DNA of 64,000 nucleotides from Pseudomonas wuhanensis (GCF_030687395.1 NZ_CP117430.1:1116001-1180000); one strand, 5' to 3'. Shown: positions 49,587-56,406, counted from the first letter of the stretch. Numbers and translations: made by a program. Notes: a model not told the origin generated them from the letters alone.

Positions 49587-49784
49587 TCAAATCGCCCATT
49601 CGTGACCTTCTTCAACAACCTGATGCGTCTCGCTGACCACGATGAGCGCCTTACCCCTATGCACCAAGCAGAAACTAGATACGAGGTCAGCGTCGACACC
49701 TGCTGCGGACGTTGTGTCGCCAAGCGTGCCAATCCAGACATAACGGTGGGTTTCGAGGCACGCCAGGTAGTAGCTGGTAGGCAT
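49587..49784 (-). CDS. Small hypothetical protein leading the recombinase operon
   Basis: 65-aa protein starting MPTSYYLACLETHRYVWIGTLGD and ending in EEGHEWAI. GGAG lies 6 bases ahead of the ATG at 49784, which supports this start over upstream ones. It is in line with gmtY, 30 bp upstream. The sequence predicts a small mixed alpha/beta fold; no family is recognised with confidence. Because of its position it may be a regulator or accessory protein of the trio, or a cargo gene. Confidence 0.6.
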   Translation of the reverse strand: MPTSYYLACLETHRYVWIGTLGDTTSAAGVDADLVSSFCLVHRGKALIVVSETHQVVEEGHEWAI

Positions 49785-49978
49785 TGCGTTGCTCCAATCG
49801 ATGACGTTGCGAGGCGCCAAGCTGGCTAACGTTACAAGACGCACGAAGGCGAAGCAATGAAGTGAAACGTCGAGAGCTCTCTCGCCGACACAGCTCAGGA
49901 AGATGAAGGGAGTAGTGGAAGGCAATCAGGTATTGAGCCAAATGATGGTGATGAGAGTAGCCGGGCTCGCATTAGCTG

Positions 49979-50070
49979 TGCGTAATTGCATCGCACATGA
50001 CCACCAGGTTGCATTTCCACTGACCAGGAATTTGCATTGGTGCTGACCATTGTTTGCATCCGGCTGACCA
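49979..50070 (-). repeat. Left end of an IS21-like multi-repeat terminus
   Basis: Begins TGCGTAATTGCATCG and holds four copies of TGACCA alternating with four of TTGCAT (spacing about 22-24 bp). Read inward it aligns base by base with the reverse complement of 56042-56134 (TGCATAATTGCACGG...). Terminal 5'-TG...CA-3' and several internal repeats per end are typical of IS21-family elements. No istA/istB is present between the ends. Confidence 0.65.
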
Positions 50071-50278
50071 ATGCACGCAAAAGAGACGACAGGAAGAGAA
50101 CGGCGGCCAATAAAGCTGCTGGCATGCTGGCATGCTGGCTGCGTTGTTTGATTTGCCGCCTATACTGATCTACCCGCGTGGCTTGTCATTCGTGTCGTTT
50201 TTCTCTTCAAATAGCGTCGCGTTCGCCGTGGCCACCCTTAGGAAAACAAGGGCTTACAGGGTGTCAAGGAACTCTATA

Positions 50279-50316
50279 CGACATTATTGTCGCGTTTAAA
50301 TGCGACAGTAATGTCG
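50279..50316. repeat. 38-bp inverted repeat before the integron cassette
   Basis: CGACATTATTGTCGC and GCGACAGTAATGTCG (one mismatch) flank GTTTAAAT. It ends 10 bp before the GTTGGGC cassette boundary. It could be a resolution or recombinase-binding site left by a transposon. Not identified further. Confidence 0.55.
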
Positions 50317-50326
50317 CCTAATAGTA

Positions 50327-51013
50327 GTTGGGCGTCACAAGGAAGTACTCATGGACATCGCACCACTTCTTGAGCGCCTGCGGATGGTGTCGAATGACCA
50401 TCTACGCGCTAGCCTTCTCACACAGAATCTGAGCATTGATAACGCAAAGTTCCAAACAGCGTTCCAATGCGTAGCTGCAAGTCATGATCTGAGCAACCCA
50501 GATATTGATTTCCGAGGGCCTCCGGATATTCCTGCCCAAGTGATTCGAGGTGGTCGCCTCAGAGCATCGGCAGTCTTTATGGTCTTTTCTACCCTCTGTT
50601 ACATGAGGAACGAGCATCTTGAACGGGGCTTGGACGATGTTCCAGAAAGCTCCCCACTTCGGGCGTTCCGAGATATCTATCGCGCCGGTAGCATTAAACG
50701 TGGCGAGGATACCTTGGTCCAACACGTCCGCAACTCGCTTACCCATGGCTCATTTCAATTAGGGAAATCCCCAGTGATAACTTTTATCGACAGGGAGTGG
50801 CAAGAAACGCTGGCCCTTGATCAAATCTTGGAGCTCTGCGAACACGTCCACCGCCTATACCATGAGGCATTCTCGGGCGGTGTTCCACGACCATCCCATT
50901 GGTCCAGGTACGGGCAGGAGAAGTCGTGAAGGTGACGCCCAACAAGGCGCTTAAATCGCTCACTTCGTTCGCTGGGACGGGCTAAAGCCCGCCCCCTTAG
51001 CTTAATCGTTAGG
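50327..51013 (+). mobile_element. Integron-type gene cassette carrying the HEPN-like gene
   Basis: The left boundary is GTTGGGC at 50327-50333 (consensus GTTRRRY). The gene follows 24 bases later, and the attC recombination site begins 8 bases after its stop. The cassette's own R'' box GCCCAAC (50937-50943) is the exact reverse complement of the left-boundary GTTGGGC, as expected of a cassette that once closed into a circle. No integron integrase is in the window, so it may have been captured at a secondary site or brought in with a transposon. Confidence 0.65.
50351..50929 (+). CDS. HEPN-like protein (RX4H motif), cassette-borne
   Basis: 192-aa helical protein. The motif R127-N-S-L-T-H132-G matches the HEPN RX4-6H ribonuclease motif, with the polar Asn after Arg that the family prefers. 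The protein has no signal peptide or membrane helix. HEPN proteins of this size often act as RNases in toxin-antitoxin or abortive-infection systems; no obvious antitoxin partner is adjacent. It is the only gene of an integron cassette. The specific function is inference. Confidence 0.65.
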   Translation: MDIAPLLERLRMVSNDHLRASLLTQNLSIDNAKFQTAFQCVAASHDLSNPDIDFRGPPDIPAQVIRGGRLRASAVFMVFSTLCYMRNEHLERGLDDVPESSPLRAFRDIYRAGSIKRGEDTLVQHVRNSLTHGSFQLGKSPVITFIDREWQETLALDQILELCEHVHRLYHEAFSGGVPRPSHWSRYGQEKS

Positions 51014-51014
51014 T
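50937..51014 (+). other. attC recombination site (59-base element)
   Basis: R'' is GCCCAAC (50937-50943) and R' is GTTAGGT (51008-51014). Inside them GCTTAA pairs with TTAGC with one extra base, as in attC L boxes with an extrahelical base. The centre holds the GACGGGC-TAAA-GCCCGCC hairpin. Length 78 bp. It starts 8 bases after the stop codon of the cassette gene. Confidence 0.7.
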
Positions 51015-51065
51015 GGTCGCAGTTCACCGCTGCTTAATCCGCATCCTCACAACGGAAAAATCGCA

Positions 51066-51593
51066 ATGGCTTTGGCTTCCGTAGCACCTTACGCTTTCAG
51101 TCCAAACGAATTATGGACCCTTGGAATTGCTGCCTATGCAGCCGTGGTTTCTACTTTCGTTCTAGGATGGGACGCATACAAGTGGCTAGCTTCTGGAGCA
51201 AAGATCGATTTATCCGCATCAACTGGGATGAAGGTCTTGGGTGGTCCAATTCAAGATCCGAAAACATACATATCCATAACAGCATGGAATGTCGGTGACC
51301 AACCCACCACCATCACAAACTTGGGAGGTATGTACTTTGATTCGTGGTGGCGCGCATACGTCACCCGACGGAAACCCTCCGAGGCTTTCATCATCACTGA
51401 ACCATCGCAAGCCCAACGCATTCCATATCGTTTTGAAATCGGAGATCAATGGGTCGGCTTAGTTGATCAGGCTGATGACATCGTGCAGAAGGCAAAGAAT
51501 GGGTATTTGTTTCTCATCCTCTACACGGCCAGAGGTGGGCGTGGTCATAGAATTCGCGTGAAAATTCGAGAGAAGGAGTCCGCTGAACCATGA
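51066..51593 (+). CDS. Hypothetical protein with one N-terminal membrane helix
   Basis: 175-aa protein. A hydrophobic helix (about 14-36, LWTLGIAAYAAVVSTFVLG) is followed by a beta-rich C-terminal region (ISITAWNVGDQPTTITNLGG), reminiscent of an immunoglobulin-like or stress-sensor domain. It starts 52 bp after the attC R' box, so it could be the gene of a second cassette, although no complete attC follows. Function unknown; similar small membrane proteins often occur as defence-island cargo. Confidence 0.65.
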   Translation: MALASVAPYAFSPNELWTLGIAAYAAVVSTFVLGWDAYKWLASGAKIDLSASTGMKVLGGPIQDPKTYISITAWNVGDQPTTITNLGGMYFDSWWRAYVTRRKPSEAFIITEPSQAQRIPYRFEIGDQWVGLVDQADDIVQKAKNGYLFLILYTARGGRGHRIRVKIREKESAEP

Positions 51594-51694
51594 TATTTGT
51601 CGGTTGGCTGGGGGCATGCCTTATCCCGGCATGACCTTATTTATACGTCGGACAAAGTAAGCTTTCTATGAAACCGACCTCAGGAAGAAGATGT

Positions 51695-52417
51695 ATGGAT
51701 CCGACCGAACAGCATGTTAATGAATACCTAAGGGCGATCGGCTATACCAGCGTCGTGTTTGAGCCTGACGGAAATAATCCACCCGACTTTAGCGTGAACG
51801 GGGTGATTGGTGTTGAAGTGCGTCGCCTCAATCAAGAAAACAACTTCGGAAATGCCCCCCCAGAGGGGTTAGAGGACAAGGAATACTCGCTATATGACGG
51901 AATGCTGAATCTCGCTGGCAGCTTTGGCCCTCCGACAAACGGAAAGAGCTGGTTCCTGAGATATATGTTCTCTCGTCCAATTGGGCGATGGAAGCAGTTG
52001 CAGCCGAAAGTCAAAGATGCGTTGGATAATTTTCTGCTAGCACCGACCAATGAAAGGACTATGCTTCTCAGTTTGCCTAATTTTAGAGTTTACATCTCCC
52101 CAGCGAGTGCGGTCGGCAACTCTAAACTCGTTGTTGGTGGGTACGTCGACCTTCAAGCGGGAGGTTTCGTTATTTCGGAGATGGAACGTAACATCCGAAA
52201 ATTCATCATCGAGAAATCCTGCAAGGTCGATCCTGTGCGCCATACACATAATGAATGGTGGTTGGTTCTAGTCAATCATATCGCTCATGCAGTCGATAGC
52301 TCTGAGCAGTCTGCTATCAGGGAGTTGCTGAGAATTGAGAAACTTAAGGCCGAGTATTTTTGGGACCGAATTTTCGTCATTGACAATGTCGACTTCAATC
52401 AATGGTTTGAGCTCTAG
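51695..52417 (+). CDS. Hypothetical protein, PD-(D/E)XK nuclease-like
   Basis: 240-aa protein. P30-D31-F...G39-V-E41-V-R43-R resembles the PD-(D/E)XK nuclease core with Arg in place of Lys; an upstream helix (HVNEYLRAIGY) would supply the conserved Glu. The rest is not recognised. I chose the ATG at 51695 because AGGAAG lies 7 bases upstream; one at 51668 would add nine residues. The sequence GCCCAAC occurs 16 bases after the stop and may be a decayed attC start. The nuclease assignment is inference. Confidence 0.6.
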   Translation: MDPTEQHVNEYLRAIGYTSVVFEPDGNNPPDFSVNGVIGVEVRRLNQENNFGNAPPEGLEDKEYSLYDGMLNLAGSFGPPTNGKSWFLRYMFSRPIGRWKQLQPKVKDALDNFLLAPTNERTMLLSLPNFRVYISPASAVGNSKLVVGGYVDLQAGGFVISEMERNIRKFIIEKSCKVDPVRHTHNEWWLVLVNHIAHAVDSSEQSAIRELLRIEKLKAEYFWDRIFVIDNVDFNQWFEL

Positions 52418-52519
52418 CGGACATCTGAAGAAGCCCAACCTCTACGAAGTCGCAGGTCTGGAAACCATTCGACCTTAGCGCAGGACTCGCTTTACCCCAA
52501 GAATGGGATATGCCATTGG

Positions 52520-53167
52520 CTAACTCCTAACTTCACGCGCTACCGACGGCCGTCGTATGGAAGGTAGTGTCAGGGCGCACTTTGCGAACTCCTCTACCCG
52601 TTTTGCCAAATGGTAGAGAAGCTGAACAATACCGAGCTTGCGCTGCTGCGCTTCAAAGAGTCTTGCTAGCTCTTCCAGTTGATTATCTGAGTATGTGCCC
52701 GCTGACTCGAGCCTGCGAAGCTCGGCAGCACTAACGTTCACTGTAATGAAACTTCGGTAAACCGCTGGCTCTCCCGCCAGTGCTACGACTGTGTGCCCCT
52801 CATCAAGCTGGCTTGATGCAATGTGAACCTGATAGTTGCGCAGCAGCTTGACGACGTGAAGAGATGGATCTCTACTCGTTTTGAATGACAACTGTTGGCC
52901 AAGCAACTTAGTGACATCTTCAACTCGGCAAAGCTCGGTTAGTGATGCGCGAAAGTAAGCCCCTCTGACTTGGTCTGGGCGGAACGAAGTTGGGGAATCG
53001 TCGATTAGCTCAATCTGGCTCGCCATGTGTATCGCCGACTCGATGCAATGCTTTACCGAGTGAAATTGTCGAGGCCAACCCTTTGGTTTGGGTGGCAGCA
53101 CGAAACCATGCGACACATCGACAAACCGATTTGCCTCAAAATTCGGAACCTTCGTCTTATGCGCCAT
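52520..53167 (-). CDS. Hypothetical cytoplasmic protein
   Basis: 215-aa basic, mostly helical protein starting MAHKTKVPNFEANRFVDVSH. AAGGA sits 6 bases ahead of the ATG at 53167. Contains HVVKLLRNYQVHIASSQLDE and a C-terminal helix pair (QLLYHLAKRVEEFAKC). No family recognised; the pattern RNYQVH is R-x4-H spaced but lies in a different context from the two HEPN candidates, so I do not call it HEPN. It is the only cargo gene here on this strand besides that at 55431. Confidence 0.6.
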   Translation of the reverse strand: MAHKTKVPNFEANRFVDVSHGFVLPPKPKGWPRQFHSVKHCIESAIHMASQIELIDDSPTSFRPDQVRGAYFRASLTELCRVEDVTKLLGQQLSFKTSRDPSLHVVKLLRNYQVHIASSQLDEGHTVVALAGEPAVYRSFITVNVSAAELRRLESAGTYSDNQLEELARLFEAQQRKLGIVQLLYHLAKRVEEFAKCALTLPSIRRPSVAREVRS

Positions 53168-53640
53168 GAGCGTCCTTACATTAAGCAAACGACAAAAGTG
53201 GCGTAAGGCTTTTCGCCATTTGTATCTGATCATGCCCCATGCTCACCCGCAACTCTATGGTTTGGGTGTCGAATCGGAAATACGAAAGAGGGGCTGCGAG
53301 AAGAGCGACATGATTTGCACGCACGTTACTGCTCGCTGCGAAGCATCTCCATGGTTCGCTTTTGGCCGAACTGGACCGTGCATGCCGGTATCTCACGACG
53401 TCTGCTTACAAGGCATAAGAGGTCACTCCCAGCCGAGCACTCAAGGCACAGTCAGTATTGGGGAGCCTACAGAATTCGGAAATAATCGTACGCTAAGGTT
53501 TCAGACTCTAGCGGCGGGCCAGATCCAGAGTTCACCCACCTCCATCCGCCTGGCTCCCGAAGGCCCACGGGCTGTGGCCTATACTGAATCGGTCAATGTG
53601 TTCGCAACCAACGTGTAGTACTGAAAGGAATCCCCACGAC
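53168..53640. other. Gene-free stretch holding a Tn3-type inverted repeat
   Basis: 470 bp with no plausible gene. It holds the promoter of the minus-strand gene ending at 52520, a small inverted repeat near 53195-53222 (AAGTGGCG / CGCCATTT), and the 38-bp Tn3-like terminal repeat at 53460-53497. Confidence 0.5.
53460..53497 (+). repeat. Left 38-bp Tn3-type inverted repeat
   Basis: Outer end GGGG at 53460, inner end CGCTAAG at 53497; inverse partner at 56152-56189 with one mismatch. Confidence 0.8.
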
Positions 53641-53883
53641 ATGGCCGATATCGAGAACCCCTCCGAACAGCTAGAAGCGCGTTTTACCGAGTTGAAAGCG
53701 CAGTATCAGCGGTTGCAGGACGATTACGACGATGAAGTTCTTTTGTGCACGGGTCTGCTACGCGCCCTGGCCAATGCAGACTATGGCTTTTGTGAGACGC
53801 TGGTGAAGCACGCCGACTGCTCGGCTGAGCGCAAGGCCGACGCACTTCAATACATCGCCGATGCGCGTGCTGGGTATGATTGA
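53641..53883 (+). CDS. Small coiled-coil hypothetical protein
   Basis: 80-aa acidic protein starting MADIENPSEQLEARFTELKA, with a predicted coiled coil over residues 8-35 and a helical tail with DALQYIADARAGYD. GGA lies upstream of the ATG. No family recognised. It sits just inside the left Tn3-type repeat. A resemblance to small proteins carried near Tn3 or phage-type genes is possible but cannot be shown. Confidence 0.55.
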   Translation: MADIENPSEQLEARFTELKAQYQRLQDDYDDEVLLCTGLLRALANADYGFCETLVKHADCSAERKADALQYIADARAGYD

Positions 53884-53893
53884 GCGGACTAGC

Positions 53894-54329
53894 GGTTATG
53901 CCGAGATAAAGGAAATTTAGGACATTGGCGCTGTATGTAATTGTTTTAGAGTCGTTTTCTTCGTGTCATCCGCTACGATCCTCACGTGTGTGCCACAGGC
54001 GCAGCAGGTAGATATTTGAGCAGCAGCGCTACCGGGCCAGCGGCCTCAACCTGGTAACAGCTGCTATCGTACTGTGGGGCACGGTCTACCTGGAACGGGC
54101 CACCCAGGGGCTGGCTGACACCGGAAAGCCGGTGAATACCGACCTGTATCAGTACCTGTCGCCGCTGGGCTGGGAGCACATCAATCTGACTGGCGATTAC
54201 GTCTGGCGGCAGAGTCGCCGGCTGGAAGACGGGAAATACCGACCACTGCGAAAGCTATAAGTAATAACTACGCTAAAAACAGCTAGTTACGAACCAAATG
54301 AGTGAATTTTTCCTTTATCTCGGCATGGC
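53894..54329. mobile_element. Deleted Tn3-family transposon remnant (Tn4651/Tn5041-like ends)
   Basis: GGTTATGCCGAGATAAAGG at 53894-53912 faces an inverse copy at 54309-54329 (18 identical bases, ATGCCGAGATAAAGGAAA). The motif looks like the terminal repeats of the Tn4651/Tn5041 branch. Between them is only the 3' end of a Tn3-type tnpA. The remnant is about 435 bp and differs in end sequence from the 38-bp repeats around it, so two different Tn3-type elements are nested. Confidence 0.65.
54012..54260 (+). pseudogene. tnpA 3' fragment, Tn3-family transposase
   Basis: The last 82 codons of a Tn3-type transposase: [20 protein letters not shown], then [18 protein letters not shown] and a final PLRKL stop. 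This matches the conserved C-terminal block of DDE Tn3 transposases. An in-frame stop lies just upstream (54009-54011), and the catalytic region is gone. It ends about 50 bp from the right remnant repeat, the normal distance for tnpA. Confidence 0.85.
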
Positions 54330-54360
54330 TTCGTCATAGATCAACAGCAGGGGTGTCAAA

Positions 54361-55317
54361 ATGTCGAAAGGAGATCGCCTTTTCCGAGGGCCGGAAAGTC
54401 ACGCGGCGGAAAAGTTATCCAGAGATGCACTCGCACCATTCCTGAACGATCGAGGCTACGTTGTCATTGACGACGAGCGAAAACGAACGGGCGTGGCCAT
54501 TCAGCAGTTCATCAGTCTCCGCACTCCCGATGGCCAGGTACTGAGCATGCGCGTCCGACTGTGCTGGCGGCGCGATGGACGAAATCCCAACGAGAAGAAA
54601 TACGCAGCGGCTCAGTTGGCGGCGCATCTGCGGAAAGGTGGATGGGATGCGACGCTGGAGCACATCACAACGAGAGATACGAAGCGCGGGCTCACTCACA
54701 ATTTGCTCGTGCAGCGTGACGAAGGCGCCATTATCTTTGCCGCGCTCATTCCTATCGAAAGCCTCCATGCCATCTGGAGCCGCCAGCGCGAAGTCAGCGA
54801 TGACCTGCAACGCCGTGAGTTGAAGGGACGAGCCAAGAAGAATCATGCTCAGAACGGCACCAGCCCGACTCTGTGGTTACAGGATGACCGGACACCTGAC
54901 GGACACGAGGTGGCCGACGCACTGTGGCAGTGGCCGGGTGTGATCGATTTAGCCAAGCTCACTCCCCATGTAGTGGTCGACGATACCTACGACGACTGCC
55001 CGGCGCCGTACTATTCGTCTTTGGGTCGAGATGAAGGCGAGCGCGTGCCCGTGCTTCGCTCGGAGGTTCGTCGCGATCCGCATGTACGTCGAGCTGTACT
55101 CGAAAGGGCTGGGTTTGCGTGCGAGCGTGAGGATTGTGGCAAGCGCCGGGAATTCCCTGGCTTCCTGGATGTTCATCACATCTTAGGGGCCGAGAAATCA
55201 GACCGTGTATACAACTGCGTGGCCCTGTGCCCGTGCTGTCACCGCGAAGCGCACTATGCGCCAGATGCGGATGAACTCAACAAGCAGCTACTTACATATG
55301 CCAAGAGGTTCGGCTGA
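54361..55317 (+). CDS. HNH endonuclease domain protein (possible restriction/defence nuclease)
   Basis: 318-aa protein. The C-terminal HNH domain (about 240-300) has Cys254/Cys259, H272-H273-I, Asn285 and C290-P-C-C-H294-REAH298, so both the metal-binding Cys set and the His-Asn-His set are intact. The first 200 residues form a separate domain of unknown type (RDALAPFLNDRGYVVIDDER..., GVIDLAKLTPHVVVDDTYDD), possibly a DNA- or modification-recognition module. AGGGG precedes the ATG. It is inside the Tn3-type unit, next to a HEPN-like gene. A defence role is inference. Confidence 0.75.
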   Translation: MSKGDRLFRGPESHAAEKLSRDALAPFLNDRGYVVIDDERKRTGVAIQQFISLRTPDGQVLSMRVRLCWRRDGRNPNEKKYAAAQLAAHLRKGGWDATLEHITTRDTKRGLTHNLLVQRDEGAIIFAALIPIESLHAIWSRQREVSDDLQRRELKGRAKKNHAQNGTSPTLWLQDDRTPDGHEVADALWQWPGVIDLAKLTPHVVVDDTYDDCPAPYYSSLGRDEGERVPVLRSEVRRDPHVRRAVLERAGFACEREDCGKRREFPGFLDVHHILGAEKSDRVYNCVALCPCCHREAHYAPDADELNKQLLTYAKRFG

Positions 55318-55430
55318 ACCACTTTGCAGTGGGAGGCCCCTATCGTGCTCGGCGATTACGTCTCGTGGCAGGGCCGCTGCGTAATTGCACAGACTTGACC
55401 ACCCATTTCCGCCTCTTTCAGGTGAGCCAC

Positions 55431-55943
55431 CTAGAGGGGCCAGTGTGTTCGTAGCCTGGCTAGCTCTCGCTCTAATGCACACAACTCTTTGTTGAACACG
55501 GCCAATTCCTCAAGGCTGTATTCAATGCATTGCTGCGCACCGGAGGGAAGTCCAATGACATTGACGATCTTGTGACGGTGCGCCTCGACGCCCCATCGAC
55601 CGTGGGCCATCTGATTGCGCCGCACCCGAGCGGCATGCATATGCTCAATCCATCGTTCATAGGCCGCACGGCGTTTGGAGCCGGCGGGTAACCTCTCTGC
55701 AACTTGGGTCGAAAGCGTTTCGAGCTTCGTATGGATGTTCTGCCCTTCGATCGATTTCGATAAAGTTTCCAACTTTGTGCCGTTGTCCAACCACGCCAAG
55801 CAGAGCCCTAAATTCACATCGATGTATGAGAACGCGAAGAGCATCTGTCCGAGTAACAATGCAGCCTCAGCTTGCATCGCCTCTTGACGTGCCATCAGTT
55901 GTCCAGCTGTTTCGATCGGGTCAGGCGTTGAATTAGGTTCCAA
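55431..55943 (-). CDS. HEPN-like protein (RX4H motif)
   Basis: 170-aa helical protein. R109-N-Q-M-A-H114-G matches the HEPN RX4-6H motif with Asn after Arg, followed by RW. The protein includes LLGQMLFAFSYIDVNLGLCL (helical, hydrophobic but amphipathic) and a long C-terminal helix (SLEELAVFNKELCALERELA). It is convergent with the HNH gene (113 bp apart) and 98 bp from the right IS21-like end. RNase or toxin activity is inferred from the motif only. Confidence 0.62.
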   Translation of the reverse strand: MEPNSTPDPIETAGQLMARQEAMQAEAALLLGQMLFAFSYIDVNLGLCLAWLDNGTKLETLSKSIEGQNIHTKLETLSTQVAERLPAGSKRRAAYERWIEHMHAARVRRNQMAHGRWGVEAHRHKIVNVIGLPSGAQQCIEYSLEELAVFNKELCALERELARLRTHWPL

Positions 55944-56041
55944 GGCTTTCTCGCATTCGTAGTCTGGGTGATGCAGAGTTCAGCACATTATTCCGTAGGT
56001 CTGCTCCTGGCCGTTCTCTGCCGGTCGTCACTACCACATGC

Positions 56042-56134
56042 TGGTCAAGTCGAATGCAAACGGTTGGTCAGCGCGAATGCAATTGACTGGTCAACGGCAA
56101 TGCAAATGGGTGGTCAAGTCCGTGCAATTATGCA
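56042..56134 (+). repeat. Right end of the IS21-like multi-repeat terminus
   Basis: Four copies of TGGTCA alternate with four TGCAA boxes at about 23-bp spacing, and the end reads GTGCAATTATGCA. The reverse complement aligns over its full length with 49979-50070. It lies 17 bp inside the right Tn3-type repeat. The 6.16-kb interval between the two ends carries cargo instead of istA/istB. Confidence 0.65.
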
Positions 56135-56151
56135 GCCGCTGCCTGAAAAAC

Positions 56152-56189
56152 CTTAGCGTACGATTTTTTCCGAATTCTGTAGGCTCCCC
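56152..56189 (-). repeat. Right 38-bp Tn3-type inverted repeat
   Basis: Inverse copy of 53460-53497 with one mismatch; outer end CCCC at 56186-56189, followed by TATTG. Confidence 0.8.
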
Positions 56190-56322
56190 TATTGATTCGT
56201 ACATACGGATAACTGCGCCGGAACCTGCAGACTTTGCTGTGGAGCACAACGTGACCATGCATAGGACTAAATCTCGCCTACATACCATGCCGAATCATGG
56301 TATAGCTTTCACATTTGCGGAT

Positions 56323-56350
56323 AAAAAAATACCCCTCAAAGAGGGGTACT
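56323..56350 (-). terminator. Strong hairpin terminator near the island right end
   Basis: On the minus strand TACCCCTC-TTT-GAGGGGTA is followed by TTTTTTT. It would stop transcripts running leftward from the asparaginase operon into the island. Confidence 0.8.
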
Positions 56351-56406
56351 GATGCAGTAACTGCCTGAAAAAGCCCTAACTATGTATTCCCCGGTGGGGG
56401 GAATAA

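Larger units (their letters stand above)
53460..56189. mobile_element. Non-autonomous Tn3-type unit bounded by 38-bp inverted repeats
   Basis: The 38 bases at 53460-53497 (GGGGAGCC... ending ACGCTAAG) and the reverse complement of 56152-56189 differ at one position. The GGGG start, ACGCTAAG end and 38-bp length are the hallmark of Tn3-family ends. TATTG occurs next to both ends (53456-53460, sharing one G with the repeat, and 56190-56194), a possible 5-bp target duplication. Inside are an 80-aa gene, a smaller Tn3 remnant, the HNH and HEPN-like genes and the right IS21-like end. There is no intact transposase, so movement would need help in trans. Confidence 0.7.

Noticed and set aside
49578..49829. 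83-codon plus-strand frame in the island
   Set aside because: Opposite the better-supported 65-aa gene; no good start signal.
49979..50070. Evenly spaced short repeats that could suggest a CRISPR array or replication iterons
   Set aside because: Repeat boxes are only 6 bases with no unique ~30-bp spacers, no cas or rep genes nearby, and an inverse copy exists at 56042-56134; IS21-like ends fit better.
52854..52871. R-x4-H pattern in the 215-aa minus-strand protein as a third HEPN
   Set aside because: The residues RNYQVH lie in a beta-like context rather than a helix, so the match looks accidental.
54012..54260. Possible complete small gene
   Set aside because: It is the 3' end of a Tn3 transposase with an upstream in-frame stop and no start signal.
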